The notes below the pieces were generated by a model. It ran no database searches. It was not told where the DNA came from and saw only the letters and a program-made list of their open reading frames with translations. Below, piece by piece: positions 51,936 to 61,887 of a stretch of 64,000 nt of DNA; positions within the stretch are counted from its first letter, which is position 1; each line of letters opens with the position of its first letter. The DNA lies in contig NZ_AUBH01000004.1 in NCBI RefSeq assembly GCF_000429145.1, positions 1-64,000 on the forward strand, read 5' to 3'. Position numbers and translations under genes: made by a program. The DNA is from Aestuariibacter salexigens DSM 15300. Lineage in GTDB: Bacteria; Pseudomonadota; Gammaproteobacteria; Enterobacterales; Alteromonadaceae.

Positions 51936-52499
51936 ATGAAAAATATTCTCGCAAGCTTAACTCTTCTGTTTATATTTTCCGTAAATGCTAACGCGACAAT
52001 AATAACTGTTCAGTTAGGAGATATGGATGGGTTCGGAATTGGTGTAATACCAAACGAATCTTTTGATTTTTCCTCCGTTGTTCCAGACGGCGATGGAACA
52101 GATACATGGGTTTACGGACAACAAAACTTCGTGCTGGCTTACAGCTTGAGTGGCCTTGGAGCAATTCAGTCAGCAGTGCTTGAAATCTTTACTGGTGGGC
52201 AAGGGTTTCTGGACCTTACAGGAGTATTTTTGGACGGGCAATCGATAGGTACACTTACTGACGGTGATGACAACGGCAACTTTGCAAGGTTAGATATATT
52301 CAATTTGGCGTCATTTATTGGATTACTAGATGGAAGTGATACAGTAAACCTAGCGGTCTCATCTGGTTCTGATGGATGGGTTCTGGATTACATAAAGCTG
52401 ACTATCACAACGCGCGACGCTGATGATGTTCCTGAACCAGCAACTCTTGGGCTATTAGGTCTGGCACTGCTGGGTATGCGCAGACTTCGCAGAAGCTAA
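51936..52499 (+). CDS. secreted PEP-CTERM protein
   Basis: The 187-residue protein has a signal peptide (residues 1-20, ending NANA) and a C-terminal sorting tail: VPEPATLGLLGLALLGMRRLRRS, i.e. the PEP motif, a hydrophobic helix and an Arg cluster (shown here in parts: VPEPATLGL and RRLRRS). The middle is a beta-rich Gly/Asp-rich domain (GDMDGFGIG, GQGFLDLTG) without a known catalytic motif. PEP-CTERM proteins are processed by exosortase and usually go to the cell surface or exopolysaccharide. No exosortase gene is in this window. It ends 24 bases before an intrinsic terminator. Confidence 0.9.
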   Translation: MKNILASLTLLFIFSVNANATIITVQLGDMDGFGIGVIPNESFDFSSVVPDGDGTDTWVYGQQNFVLAYSLSGLGAIQSAVLEIFTGGQGFLDLTGVFLDGQSIGTLTDGDDNGNFARLDIFNLASFIGLLDGSDTVNLAVSSGSDGWVLDYIKLTITTRDADDVPEPATLGLLGLALLGMRRLRRS

Positions 52500-52522
52500 G
52501 AAATATTTTCTCGTATGATTTA

Positions 52523-52545
52523 GGCAGCTTTGGCTGCCTTTTTTA
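52523..52545 (+). terminator. intrinsic terminator after PEP-CTERM gene
   Basis: GGCAGC (52523-52528), loop TTTG, GCTGCC (52533-52538), then TTTTTT. It follows the stop at 52499. Confidence 0.85.
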
Positions 52546-52844
52546 TTGCCCATTACAAATCTAGTGTCCCCCTCTCGGGGTCCTATTAGGAACGATCCCG
52601 TTCCGCACAATTAGGATACCCTCATGACTATAAAGGAAGTGTGTGATGTAGAGCCATTCAATGCATTAGTGTTCGACCATTTGTTCAGCGAACGAAGCTC
52701 CAATAACTCCGGTTTTCTGGTCGCAGCCTTCCATCCCATCTGGCAAACCAATGCCAAACAATGTTTGATGAGGTGTGTTTATTTCTGCTTGTACTTATCT
52801 GATTTAGTCTATGCTAGATCCAGTGCATAATCATAAATGAGACG
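52546..52844. other. spacer before broken sensor kinase
   Basis: About 300 bases with a 68-codon frame (52624-52830) that shows no family and no ribosome site; I do not call it a gene. A CCGTTCC-rich segment near 52575 is unexplained. Confidence 0.35.
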
Positions 52845-55255
52845 TTGTCTGGTTTATTTTCAATGGCAAATGAACATAGCCTTAATGTACTTCTCCATAA
52901 CATGGAGAGTGTCAGGACAGATTCGGCCTTCCCGGACAATTTAAGGCCTGAAGAACTTTTTGCCTTTCTTTCACATTCTATTGAATGCGCTGCTGACGAA
53001 GTGTTCTGGATGCGCTCGGATTCACAAATTTTCTACGTCAATAACGCTGCATGTGAAAAATTAGGATATAACCGAGAAGAGCCGATCGGCATGCGCGTAT
53101 GGGAGTGGGACCCTCTATTTCCGGAAGAAGTCTGGCCAACCTTTTGGAATGAATTAAAAAACAAACTAAACATCGAATTTGAAACTCTCCATCGGAACAA
53201 AAGTGGTGAGGTCTTCCCGGTCAAGATAAGGGCACATTTTTTGCGTTATGGTAATGAAGAGCTCTTGTTTGCCTTTGTTAATGATATTACGCGCGAGAAA
53301 GAACAGGCCGCCCTGGACCACAATAATCTACTGGTCAACCTAACTGGAATTTCCGGTACCAGCATGGCCATGACAGACGATGACAATCGGACACTCTGGA
53401 TCAACGATAGTTACCAGGATTTATTCGGTCTCACCAATGAAGAGCTGGAAGGCAAGAAACAACTTGAAAGCATTATTGGCGCTGAATCAGACCCCGCGAC
53501 AGTGGAACGTATTAACAACACGTTAGAGTACAACCAAAGTACTTTTGAAGAGTTAACACTGTATCGAAAAGACGGCACATCATTTTGGGCGAGCCTGACA
53601 ATAGCGCCAATCGCTTGAAGAGGCCCTATGAAATTCAATATCGGGTCCGGAAGAAGTCGGGTGAATACAACTGGTTTCGCGATCGTGGGGCCCCATTTCA
53701 TGATAAGGATGGCAAACTTATTGAAATGGCAGGTTCAATATCAAACATTGACGATGTCATGCGCTACCAGGCCTCACTGAATGACGCTAACCTGAAGCTC
53801 AGAGAGGCTATAAAAGCAGGCCGGATTCGTATCTAGGATTGGAATATCGTCGAAGACAGAATGTCTTGGGACAACTTGATGTACGAAATCTACGGTGCTT
53901 CAAAAGGAGAGAACGATTCAGTTTCAATCTGGGAAAATGCTTTACATCCACAGGACACACAGAAGGCCTTACAAGCTATTGACGACGCCCTAAATGGCGT
54001 TCGTGAGTACCGCCTTGAGTTTCGAATTGTCCGGCCTGGAGGGGAAATCCGCTATATTCAGGGTGACGGCACTGTCATACGAGATGACGATGGCCGTTCA
54101 CTACGAATGGTAGGAACTAACATCGATATTACTGAGCAAAAAAAATTGGAAGAAGAGCTCCGACAGTCGCAAAAAATGGAGGCCATGGGTCAATTGGCAG
54201 GCGGCATTTCTCATGATTTCAATAATCAGCTTGCCTCAGTAATGGGTTTTGCCGAGGTTCTGGGCGCTGGTTTAGGTGACTCACCACTCAAAAAATATGT
54301 TGAGAAAATCATATCTGCGGTTGAAACCTCCAGCAGTCTGACGAAACAATTACTGACGTTTTCGCGCAAGAATCATCTCTCAATTGAAATCATAGATATG
54401 CACCAGTTAATCCGTGATGCGCTCGAGTTAGATGCTGAAAAATGTTCAGTCCAATGTGATAAATCGCTGTTGCAAAACGCCATTTTTAACCTGTGTCTGA
54501 ATGCCAGAGACGCGATGCCGGAGGGAGGAAAGTTAACCATCAAAACTGAGTGCGTTGCCCAACCTGAAGATGCAGGTATAGCTACACAAGCAAGAAATTT
54601 GAAAGATTCTTATATCAGGATAAAGGTGATGGATACCGGTATTGGCATCGCCGAAGAAGAGAAAGAAAAAATCATCGAACCGTTCTACACAACCTAAGAT
54701 ATTGGAGCCGGGACAGGGCTAGGATTAGCCTCCGTATATAGCACTATTACCCAGTTACAAGGTGAAATTTCCTTTATAAGCAAAGTTGGTAACGGTACCT
54801 GTTTTGACATCGTCTTACCGCTTGAGGAGTGTCCCCTTACTAATTCCAACCTAACTCATCCTTCACTTGAAAATGACAAGCAATCCTCGCATAACCTGAC
54901 AATACTGGTGGCTGAAGATGAAGAGGCCATAAGGGAAGTTTGTGCGGGCTATCTTGATTTACTTGGTCACAACAGCATATTTGTCGCAGAAGGTTCAGCC
55001 GCTGTGCAAACCTACAGGGAAAAATGGCAGGATATAGACTTGGTGATCATGGATATGATGATGCCTGTCATGAATGGGTTAGATGCTTTTATTGCCCTGC
55101 AACAGATCAACCCTTCCATCAAGGTAATGGTTGCTTCTGGCTATTGCGCGGATCACACAAAAAAAGAGTTACGGGCCAAAGGCGTCAAATTTGTTCTCGC
55201 CAAGCCGTTTAAACTAACTGAGCTACAAGAAGCTATTAACGCATTATTTGAATAA
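52845..55255 (+). pseudogene. degraded PAS-PAS-histidine kinase-receiver hybrid sensor
   Basis: The fragments form one ancestral gene. First piece: 52845-53618, with PAS domains (DEVFWMRSDSQIFYVNNAAC). It then shifts frame: the rest, 53585-55255, lies in another frame and joins near 53600, where a PAS domain is also shortened. In this frame two stop codons remain: TAG at 53834-53836 (after RIRI, before DWNIVEDRMSWD, probably Trp originally) and TAA at 54695-54697 (after EPFYTT, before DIGAGTGLGLA, probably Lys). The His box SHDFNNQLASV, ATPase motif DTGIGIAEE and a C-terminal receiver (DLVIMDMMMPVMNG) survive. No full product is likely. Confidence 0.85.
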
Positions 55256-55318
55256 AAATTGTATGCCGGTACGCTCCGCGAATTGGGAGAAGATCACGTC
55301 AGCCTCTAGCCATAAAAT

Positions 55319-57436
55319 TTATGCGTGAGCCAGCGGCAAATAAATATAAAAAGTGCTTCCAGCCCCCTTTTGGGATTCCACTACGATACTACCTTCATAG
55401 CGCCTTACCATACCAAATACCTGACTCAAACCAAGCCCCGTACCTTCTTCGCCCTTGGTAGTAAAGTATGGTTCAAAAATTTTTTCCAATATATCTTCTG
55501 AAATACCATTACCATTGTCTGCGAGAGAAAGACACGCAAATTCCCCCGGTTCAACCTGAAGCCTCTCAGCATCAGCCTCGTCTACTATTATTTTAGATAT
55601 AGTTACGCTAATCTTTCCCTCGCCATCCATGGCGTGTGACGAATTAATACACATATTTAACAAAGCGTCCCCCATCTCATCTTTCGACATTGAGACAGGA
55701 AGGGTGGACTCTTCCGCATTTAGTTCTATCGCGACGCCTTTCGCCATAGCTTTGCGAATCATGGTCATCTCAGTTGCAACAAATTCAACTAAGTCGGTTA
55801 GCTCTGCGTTAGTTGCTTTCTGCTTGCCGAATCTCAAGAGTTGTGTTGTGAGCCTCCTACCTCGTTCTACGGCGGCTGAGATTTTACTCGCATAGTCAGT
55901 CAGTTTTTTATTTTCAGCACCAAGTAGACCTATCAATTCAGAAAATCCTCCAATTGCACCGAGCAAGTTATTAAAATCATGCGCTGCCCCCGATGCGACA
56001 GTAGACATTGATTCCAGTCTCTGTATACGCCTGATTTGCTGCGCATCTTTCTTTTCTTGGGTAATATCATGCAGGAAACCAATAAATACCGTTTCGTTAG
56101 TTCCTGGATAAATAATTTTTGAGACAGAAAGCCTAACGTCGATCATCTGTCCATTCTTTGTAAGTGCTTGCACTTCTCTAGAGCGCCCAATAACCTTTGC
56201 CTTCCCTGTTTTTAGATAATTCGACAGATATACATCATGTTGTGTTGCGGTTTCAAATGGCATTAACATGGAAATATTATTCCCCAAATATTCAGTCTCA
56301 GAATATCCGAATAGTTCTTGTGCTGTTACGTTAACTTTCAATATCGTCCCACGGGCATTGATAATAAAGCACGGGTCACTCAATAAATTGAAAACTCCTT
56401 CTTGCTCAGCCACAAGCTTTTTTCGATGTTTATCTAGATTACTGAGTTCGGTAATGTCTAATGTTACGCCCGTCATTCGTATAGCCATACCATTCTTATT
56501 TCTGTGAACCTTACCCCATTCTTGGACAAGCCGTTCTTCTCCATCAGGTCTCACGAGTCTATGCTCTGTTGAGTAGGTTACATTTGGATCATTTACGGAA
56601 GCTTTTAGGGCCTCATTCACTTTGGCACGATCATCTCGGTGGATTGTTGAAAGGAAAGCATCATAAGAAGGCTTAAAAGTGTTGGGGGATACCCCAAAGA
56701 TTCTGTACGTTTGTTCTGACCAGGTAATGTCGCCAGCAATGATGTTCCATTCCCAGTTCCCCATATTAGCGACTGCTTGGCCGTCTTTAAGCATAGCTTC
56801 GCTATTAACAAGTTGCTGAATGACTGGGCCAGTGATTCTATTGAAAGCAATCGCTCCAATCGATATTAAAAGCACTACTATAAGCCCAACATGCACAATA
56901 TTGTCGCGAAATGGAGCTTGCACTTCAGCAAGATCTATCTTTACCGTTACTCCCATTCCATACCCAGTAACAGGTGCATATCCTGCAAGTACCTTCTCTC
57001 CACGATAATCTAATCCAATCATCACCCCCTGTTCACCCTGCACTGCCAAAAATAGAAATTTGCCCTTTTCACTGTCCATATCAGTCAGGACTGACTGGGA
57101 TTCCGTGTTAAATCTGAGAGGAGTTAAATACTGTAACTTGTCATCACTTATTTGACCTATTAAGAACTCTCCCGTATCCCAAAACCCTGGGACATCACCG
57201 CTAGATTGCCTGAATTGCGACAATGTTGCTTCTAGGCTTCCACCAGGAAAATCACGTGATTCTTGCTTATCGAAGTCCAATACGGCTTTTAGAGTAGCGG
57301 CACGCATGCGCGCTCCTATTTCAAGGAGCTCACTTGTTTTCTCCAAATACGTTGAGTAGGAAAGATAACTTGCACTGACAAACAACAGCGACGAAATTAC
57401 ACCCAAGATTGATATAAGGAGCCGCGTATGCTTCAC
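55319..57436 (-). CDS. membrane PAS-domain sensor histidine kinase
   Basis: The 705-residue sensor has membrane helices near 7-26 and 177-199 around a periplasmic double-Cache-like domain (about 30-175). Two PAS domains follow (about 225-330 and 345-460), then the phospho-acceptor box GAAHDFNNLLGAIGGF (His near 485) and an ATPase domain with ADNGNGISEDI and GEEGTGLGLSQVFG. There is no receiver domain. The signal is unknown; a partner regulator gene is not adjacent. The adjacent broken kinase is convergent and related by its HDFNN box, so they may be cousins. It is intact, and its stop lies 64 bases after the pseudogene end. Confidence 0.85.
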   Translation of the reverse strand: MKHTRLLISILGVISSLLFVSASYLSYSTYLEKTSELLEIGARMRAATLKAVLDFDKQESRDFPGGSLEATLSQFRQSSGDVPGFWDTGEFLIGQISDDKLQYLTPLRFNTESQSVLTDMDSEKGKFLFLAVQGEQGVMIGLDYRGEKVLAGYAPVTGYGMGVTVKIDLAEVQAPFRDNIVHVGLIVVLLISIGAIAFNRITGPVIQQLVNSEAMLKDGQAVANMGNWEWNIIAGDITWSEQTYRIFGVSPNTFKPSYDAFLSTIHRDDRAKVNEALKASVNDPNVTYSTEHRLVRPDGEERLVQEWGKVHRNKNGMAIRMTGVTLDITELSNLDKHRKKLVAEQEGVFNLLSDPCFIINARGTILKVNVTAQELFGYSETEYLGNNISMLMPFETATQHDVYLSNYLKTGKAKVIGRSREVQALTKNGQMIDVRLSVSKIIYPGTNETVFIGFLHDITQEKKDAQQIRRIQRLESMSTVASGAAHDFNNLLGAIGGFSELIGLLGAENKKLTDYASKISAAVERGRRLTTQLLRFGKQKATNAELTDLVEFVATEMTMIRKAMAKGVAIELNAEESTLPVSMSKDEMGDALLNMCINSSHAMDGEGKISVTISKIIVDEADAERLQVEPGEFACLSLADNGNGISEDILEKIFEPYFTTKGEEGTGLGLSQVFGMVRRYEGSIVVESQKGAGSTFYIYLPLAHA

Positions 57437-57733
57437 ATTAAGTCCAAGTCGATATTCATTAATTTTCGTGGAGTCATCTCTTATCCTAGACTAAAAACGC
57501 TGTGAGCTGTATTTGATAAAAATTAGCAATAGCTTAGTAACACCTTTATAGCTCAGTCCCAGATGGCGCATGATGATAATTGCAGTTAGCCTCGGACTAC
57601 GTTGAAAGCCTAAATTTTTGACGTTTCTACATACTGTATACGGAGTATATTTCTGTCCGGTTTCGACGTTGTTTAAAAAAATAAGTTGACTATACTTTGA
57701 TTACTTAATAATCGCTTCCAGGCTGACGATGAG
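57437..57733. other. intergenic region before globin gene
   Basis: About 300 bases between divergent genes. A stretch TTATAGCTCAG near 57547 looks like part of a tRNA but the arms do not fold, so I reject a tRNA. No FNR or NarL box was found. It should hold the promoters for both the sensor kinase and the globin. Confidence 0.4.
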
Positions 57734-58192
57734 ATGTCTTTAAGTAAACGTCAGGTTTTTCTGATTCAGAGTAGTTTCGAAAAAGTCGCGCCCATTGCAG
57801 ATACGGCGGCAGCGTTGTTTTATCGCAAATTATTTGAGTACGACCCAAGCTTGAAGTCGCTTTTCAAGAATGACATGAAGTCCCAAGGAAAAAAGCTAAT
57901 GATGACGTTGGGCACAGCGGTCAAGGGCTTGTCAGATCTCGACTCCATTGTTCCTGTTTTGCAAAATTTAGCAAGAAAGCATGTAGGTTACGGAGTAAAA
58001 GTTGAAGATTACACGCCCGTAGGAAACGCTTTGCTCTATGCATTGAGCCAAGGCTTAGGGACTGATTTCAATCAGGAAGTAAGGCAAGCCTGGGTAGATT
58101 TATACAAAGTAATTGCTGAAGTAATGAGAAGTGCTGCATACCCACAATACAATGCCTCTACTTTTCAAAACACTAAGAACTACAATCGATAG
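57734..58192 (+). CDS. bacterial single-domain globin
   Basis: The 152-residue globin resembles Vitreoscilla-type hemoglobins. Proximal His at about 83 (LARKHVGYGVK) and distal Gln at about 51 (MKSQGKKLMMT) line the heme pocket; the F-helix pattern DYTPVGNALLYAL is conserved. There is no reductase domain. It would bind O2 or NO and may support NO detoxification with nnrS. It stands alone on the plus strand. The ribosome site is weak (GATGAG). Confidence 0.88.
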   Translation: MSLSKRQVFLIQSSFEKVAPIADTAAALFYRKLFEYDPSLKSLFKNDMKSQGKKLMMTLGTAVKGLSDLDSIVPVLQNLARKHVGYGVKVEDYTPVGNALLYALSQGLGTDFNQEVRQAWVDLYKVIAEVMRSAAYPQYNASTFQNTKNYNR

Positions 58193-58383
58193 GCCCAGTC
58201 TAGAGGCGCGCTGGTTTTTCCTCGCAAACGCGATAAAAAGCGTAAAGTGATTATCAAAATGATGGTTATTCTAGTGACACAAAAAATTAGAACCAGGCCA
58301 TCCCTGTGTATGCCGCCTCGTCACGAATATATTTTATCACTGAGACACTGTCCGGCAGAGCACTTGTGTAAAAAAGTTATCCA

Positions 58384-59076
58384 CTAGGCAAGCAATAATC
58401 CAGACCATGCTGTGAAATCTACCCACCATTGCGCATATGGCAACGTTAGAAAGAGAAAAATATTACTTCCCCAGGCTATCGCAAATACCATAAACGGCGC
58501 TTTCAGCTGTCGCTGAGCAGGGATCCTCCACAAGAGTACGACAGCAATCACGAGCGGTATAGACATAATTACCGCGAAGGGTGGCGCAGTTAAACCAATA
58601 CTTCCGGCGATGTCACGCACAGCCCTTCCAAGGCCCGGAATAAGAAAAATCATAGAAGAACAAATCATGTAGCTGGCGTGCAATCGGGCATTTTTGCGAT
58701 GTCGAATAGCTTGTATAAACATCCATGTAAATGATGCTGCCAGGAATATTCCGAACCAGTGGATGGCTAATACGCCCTTTGAATGCGGCTGGGGAACTTT
58801 TGCAATAAAGTCGAAGGTGACATAAATAGCAGCGATACTGACAAGAGGACCAAGCACATACACAGTTTTGCCCAACATTTTGTGCTGTTTATTTCTCTTT
58901 GTTCTCATTAGCCAAGCCTGTGTGATCAAAAGAACACACCACAAGGTCATTGTTATTCCATGAAAGTGCTGACCAAACGTGACCTCTCCAAAAAACTTTG
59001 AATAGTAACTGGGCCAAAAACCTACTACCAGTATCACCAGTAGTGCTATGAAGTAATAGACTGCATTTCGGTACAC
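58384..59076 (-). CDS. seven-helix membrane protein, paralogue of next gene
   Basis: The 230-residue membrane protein has about seven helices. Pattern FWPSYYSKF ... HFHGITMTLWCVLLITQAWLM ... KRNKQHKMLGKTVYVLGPL resembles uncharacterised membrane proteins of the DUF2306/COG5395 type with conserved His residues (about 38, 40 and 66). It is 38-40% like the next gene by eye only (shared GFxPSYYxx, HKxxGKxxxxLxPL). Function unknown. It lies 85 bases after its paralogue on the same strand. Confidence 0.6.
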   Translation of the reverse strand: MYRNAVYYFIALLVILVVGFWPSYYSKFFGEVTFGQHFHGITMTLWCVLLITQAWLMRTKRNKQHKMLGKTVYVLGPLVSIAAIYVTFDFIAKVPQPHSKGVLAIHWFGIFLAASFTWMFIQAIRHRKNARLHASYMICSSMIFLIPGLGRAVRDIAGSIGLTAPPFAVIMSIPLVIAVVLLWRIPAQRQLKAPFMVFAIAWGSNIFLFLTLPYAQWWVDFTAWSGLLLA

Positions 59077-59161
59077 CTGTATCTCCTTTTACATCTGACT
59101 TGCAACAATTCTCAAAACCTATTGTTTGTAGCAGTATTGAACCCGATGAAAAACAGCTGCA

Positions 59162-60007
59162 CTAACTACCCAAACTAGATGCCATTTTTGAAGTAGTCCG
59201 CGCTTGAGGCTTTTTATGATTTGGTTTTCCATGCTCCCAGCCAAGCCATGCAGCTGCAGCTCCAAGTAAAAATCCCACCCCAGAGCTAATCCAACTGGGA
59301 ATAGAGGTATACAGGTAGAAAACATCGTGAGCTAACTGTACATAATTGGCACCAACAATAAGTAGTGCTTCTAACGCCATAAAGCCAGCCGCATATGCAA
59401 AAGGCCATCCGTTTTTTGTGTCCTTTTTCCATAAATACAAAGCTATTGCCGTTGCGATGGCCATCGAGATAACAATAGAAATATGAATTAGATAGAACGT
59501 GTCTGGCCCAGTTGGCCGTAATGCTGGAATGGCCATGATAAGCAGTCGGCTAAATGGGCTTTCAAATAAGACTAATGGGGTCGCAAGCATAAAGCCTGCA
59601 TGAATTTTAACCGAACGACGGTATTTCAATGCGCCATAGTAAAGAAAGAGATATGCGATGATGGCTATTGTCATAGCAAATCCGAAACCTGCTCCCATCA
59701 TTTGTGCGAATTTTTCACCACTCGTGTACTTTTCGGCAGTGATATTGATGATTCCAACAAAGCTCGCGGTTAGTAGAGGGAATAACAAAAAGCTCGCCTT
59801 TCCCACAGTTTTATGAAGCGCTTTCTTTTGATGGTGTATAGACCAGCTTTGTAATATGACTAAGGCAGTCCATATCAAGGATGTCGCAGCATGCGCATGA
59901 AATTCTATTGGGGCAGTGTCGAGACGCATAAAATAGCTTGGAAAAAAGCCAATAATCGTGACGACAAAGATACCTGAAATCCAATAATGTGCTTTTCTGT
60001 AAGGCAT
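59162..60007 (-). CDS. seven-helix membrane protein, paralogue of previous gene
   Basis: The 281-residue membrane protein begins MPYRKAHYWISGIFVVTIIGFFPSYFM and carries HAHAATSLIWTALVILQSWSIHHQKKALHKTVGKASFLLFPLLTA (trimmed: HKTVGKASFLLFPLLTA), matching the arrangement of its neighbour: His pair before a helix and a HKxxGK loop. The longer C-terminus adds about two helices. Tandem duplication is the simplest origin. No function is known; the conserved His residues would allow heme or metal binding. It is the first gene of the pair. Confidence 0.6.
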   Translation of the reverse strand: MPYRKAHYWISGIFVVTIIGFFPSYFMRLDTAPIEFHAHAATSLIWTALVILQSWSIHHQKKALHKTVGKASFLLFPLLTASFVGIINITAEKYTSGEKFAQMMGAGFGFAMTIAIIAYLFLYYGALKYRRSVKIHAGFMLATPLVLFESPFSRLLIMAIPALRPTGPDTFYLIHISIVISMAIATAIALYLWKKDTKNGWPFAYAAGFMALEALLIVGANYVQLAHDVFYLYTSIPSWISSGVGFLLGAAAAWLGWEHGKPNHKKPQARTTSKMASSLGS

Positions 60008-60156
60008 GACGTACTTCCCTATTCGCGTTTACATTAAAACTAGTAAACAAAGCTCATATTCGCCAGACAGAATTTTCTTCTCTCGCATAGAGACGATGAG
60101 TACCATACCGCGATGTAATATTGTCTTTTACATCGCGGCATCGCAGCAAATGACCT

Positions 60157-61746
60157 TTACTTTTGCTTAGTGTACATATCCCATGAAAGTTCAGGCTCGA
60201 ATTCTTCAGACAAAAGTTGCTCGGTCGTGACGACCTCTGCGTCTGTAATTGACTTTTCAATGACTCCAACACCAACGGCCCCGCCGTCAAACACGATGTT
60301 TTGCCAGTTATTCTGTGTACCCAGTTGAGAAATCCATCGATCCCGATTTACATCGCCACGTACCGTACTGATGGGGTTGCCATCACAATCCCAGTCGACA
60401 ACGTTTAGCGGCGAAGATTTTCGAGTGTATGTGTTGGCACAGTAGTAGAAGGTTTGATATCCACTCCACTGCGAATCCGAGGATATCCCGTCCGCCTCAA
60501 CTAAGTTAGCCTCGTCTATCATTGGAAGATCAAAACGTTGGTAATCAAACACTTTCCCAGTCGGGCTATCAATTCCCACCACCTGGAAACTGTAGTTCAT
60601 TACACTCACGTAGTTTGGCTTATAATTTGTGTGGTCATTGCCGCCGTGTTTAAGTCCGAGGTTATGCCCAATCTCATGAATAAACGTCCCTATTTTGTGT
60701 TCATCAGTTCCACCGTTTCCATTTTCCCAACGGCCTAACGACACGATAAAGTCTGAAGCAGGAATACCGAAAGATATGCCGCTCCAAGACCCATTATCAA
60801 AAGCATTTGCCCATACCATATAGTGATAAACGGGAGATTTAGCGGGATCAAAATGAACCGCTTTTATAGCGTTGAATTCACTCTCTACAGGGTAGAGGTT
60901 TTCGTCGAAAGGCACTTCATTACCGATTTCAAGATGGATAGTAATTCCAGTGCTGCCATCAGGATTGCTGACTGGCGCATTATCAAAAACATCTTCTATT
61001 TTACTAAGTACATACGCTGAAGGTCCCAAACCATTTGCTGCACTGGCTCTCGACATAAAGTCCATCTCAACATAAATATCTTTTCTTCTCGGATCAGCAT
61101 CAATCAATAGTGTGCCGTTTGGATGCCCGAGTATTTCCCAGCCGTCCTCCAAAGCATCGCCGTCAGTGTCCTTATCAAGTGGGTTGGTCAGATAGCTCAT
61201 TACTTCATCACCATCTGAAATTGCATCGGAATCAGTATCTGGATTTATTGGATTAGTTAGCGTAGTTAATACTTCAACACCGTCTTCAAGATTGTCCAAG
61301 TCCGTGTCTTTTTCTAACGGATTGGTGAGATAAGTTAACACCTCTTCACCATCTGGCAATTCATCTTCATCAGTATCTGCCAGGCGTGGATCGGTGAAAT
61401 AACGCTGCACTTCCTCGCCATCAGTAAGCAAATCCCCGTCTGTATCCGGGTTGTCAGGATCAGTGTGATATATCAGCGTTTCTTCAAAGCTAAGTAAGGA
61501 ATCTTCATCGACATCATCACCACACCCCCTCGCATATAACTTTTCAATGATCCGCTGCCAGGCGACACTTCCTGGAGGCACTTTCGAAACGGCATTAAGA
61601 AGGCCATGACAGGAAGAGGAATTATTTTCTGGTGAAATGGGAAGTGATTTATTTTTATCGGCGTATGCAGGAAAAAAGACAATGGCAAACGAGCATATAG
61701 AGAAAACAGGAAAAAACTTCGGGAAATATTTAAGGTTACTTTTCAT
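60157..61746 (-). CDS. secreted zinc metalloprotease with thrombospondin-3-like calcium repeats
   Basis: The protein has about 529 residues. A signal peptide runs from ATG 61746 (MKSNLKYFPKFFPVF to AYADKN). Residues about 85-205 hold five tandem Asp-rich DxDxDGL/EV repeats (for example PDTDGDLLTDGEEVQRYFTD), spaced 23 residues, which bind calcium in TSP3 domains. A zinc protease follows with the motif FIHEIGHNLGLKHGG (about 370), HExxHxxGxxH as in metzincins. I chose 61746 because the earlier in-frame ATG (61851) would add 35 residues before the signal peptide and has no good ribosome site. It may degrade surface or environmental protein. Confidence 0.8.
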   Translation of the reverse strand: MKSNLKYFPKFFPVFSICSFAIVFFPAYADKNKSLPISPENNSSSCHGLLNAVSKVPPGSVAWQRIIEKLYARGCGDDVDEDSLLSFEETLIYHTDPDNPDTDGDLLTDGEEVQRYFTDPRLADTDEDELPDGEEVLTYLTNPLEKDTDLDNLEDGVEVLTTLTNPINPDTDSDAISDGDEVMSYLTNPLDKDTDGDALEDGWEILGHPNGTLLIDADPRRKDIYVEMDFMSRASAANGLGPSAYVLSKIEDVFDNAPVSNPDGSTGITIHLEIGNEVPFDENLYPVESEFNAIKAVHFDPAKSPVYHYMVWANAFDNGSWSGISFGIPASDFIVSLGRWENGNGGTDEHKIGTFIHEIGHNLGLKHGGNDHTNYKPNYVSVMNYSFQVVGIDSPTGKVFDYQRFDLPMIDEANLVEADGISSDSQWSGYQTFYYCANTYTRKSSPLNVVDWDCDGNPISTVRGDVNRDRWISQLGTQNNWQNIVFDGGAVGVGVIEKSITDAEVVTTEQLLSEEFEPELSWDMYTKQK

Positions 61747-61887
61747 GTAGGACGGTCCTTCAAGATTAAATCGTTCTGGGACCCACAGGTGTAAATAAGT
61801 GATAGAAAACATACAACCTGACTTCAGGGAACATAAGCGTAGTTCACGCAAATCAACTTTGCGTCAATTATTTTACCTATATTATTG

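Noticed and set aside
52624-52830. 68-codon open frame before the broken sensor kinase
   Set aside because: No recognisable domain and atypical composition; no ribosome site at its start.
57545-57600. tRNA-like stretch TTATAGCTCAG
   Set aside because: Only the D-arm-like sequence matches; the acceptor, anticodon and T arms do not pair, and no T-loop TTCGA follows.
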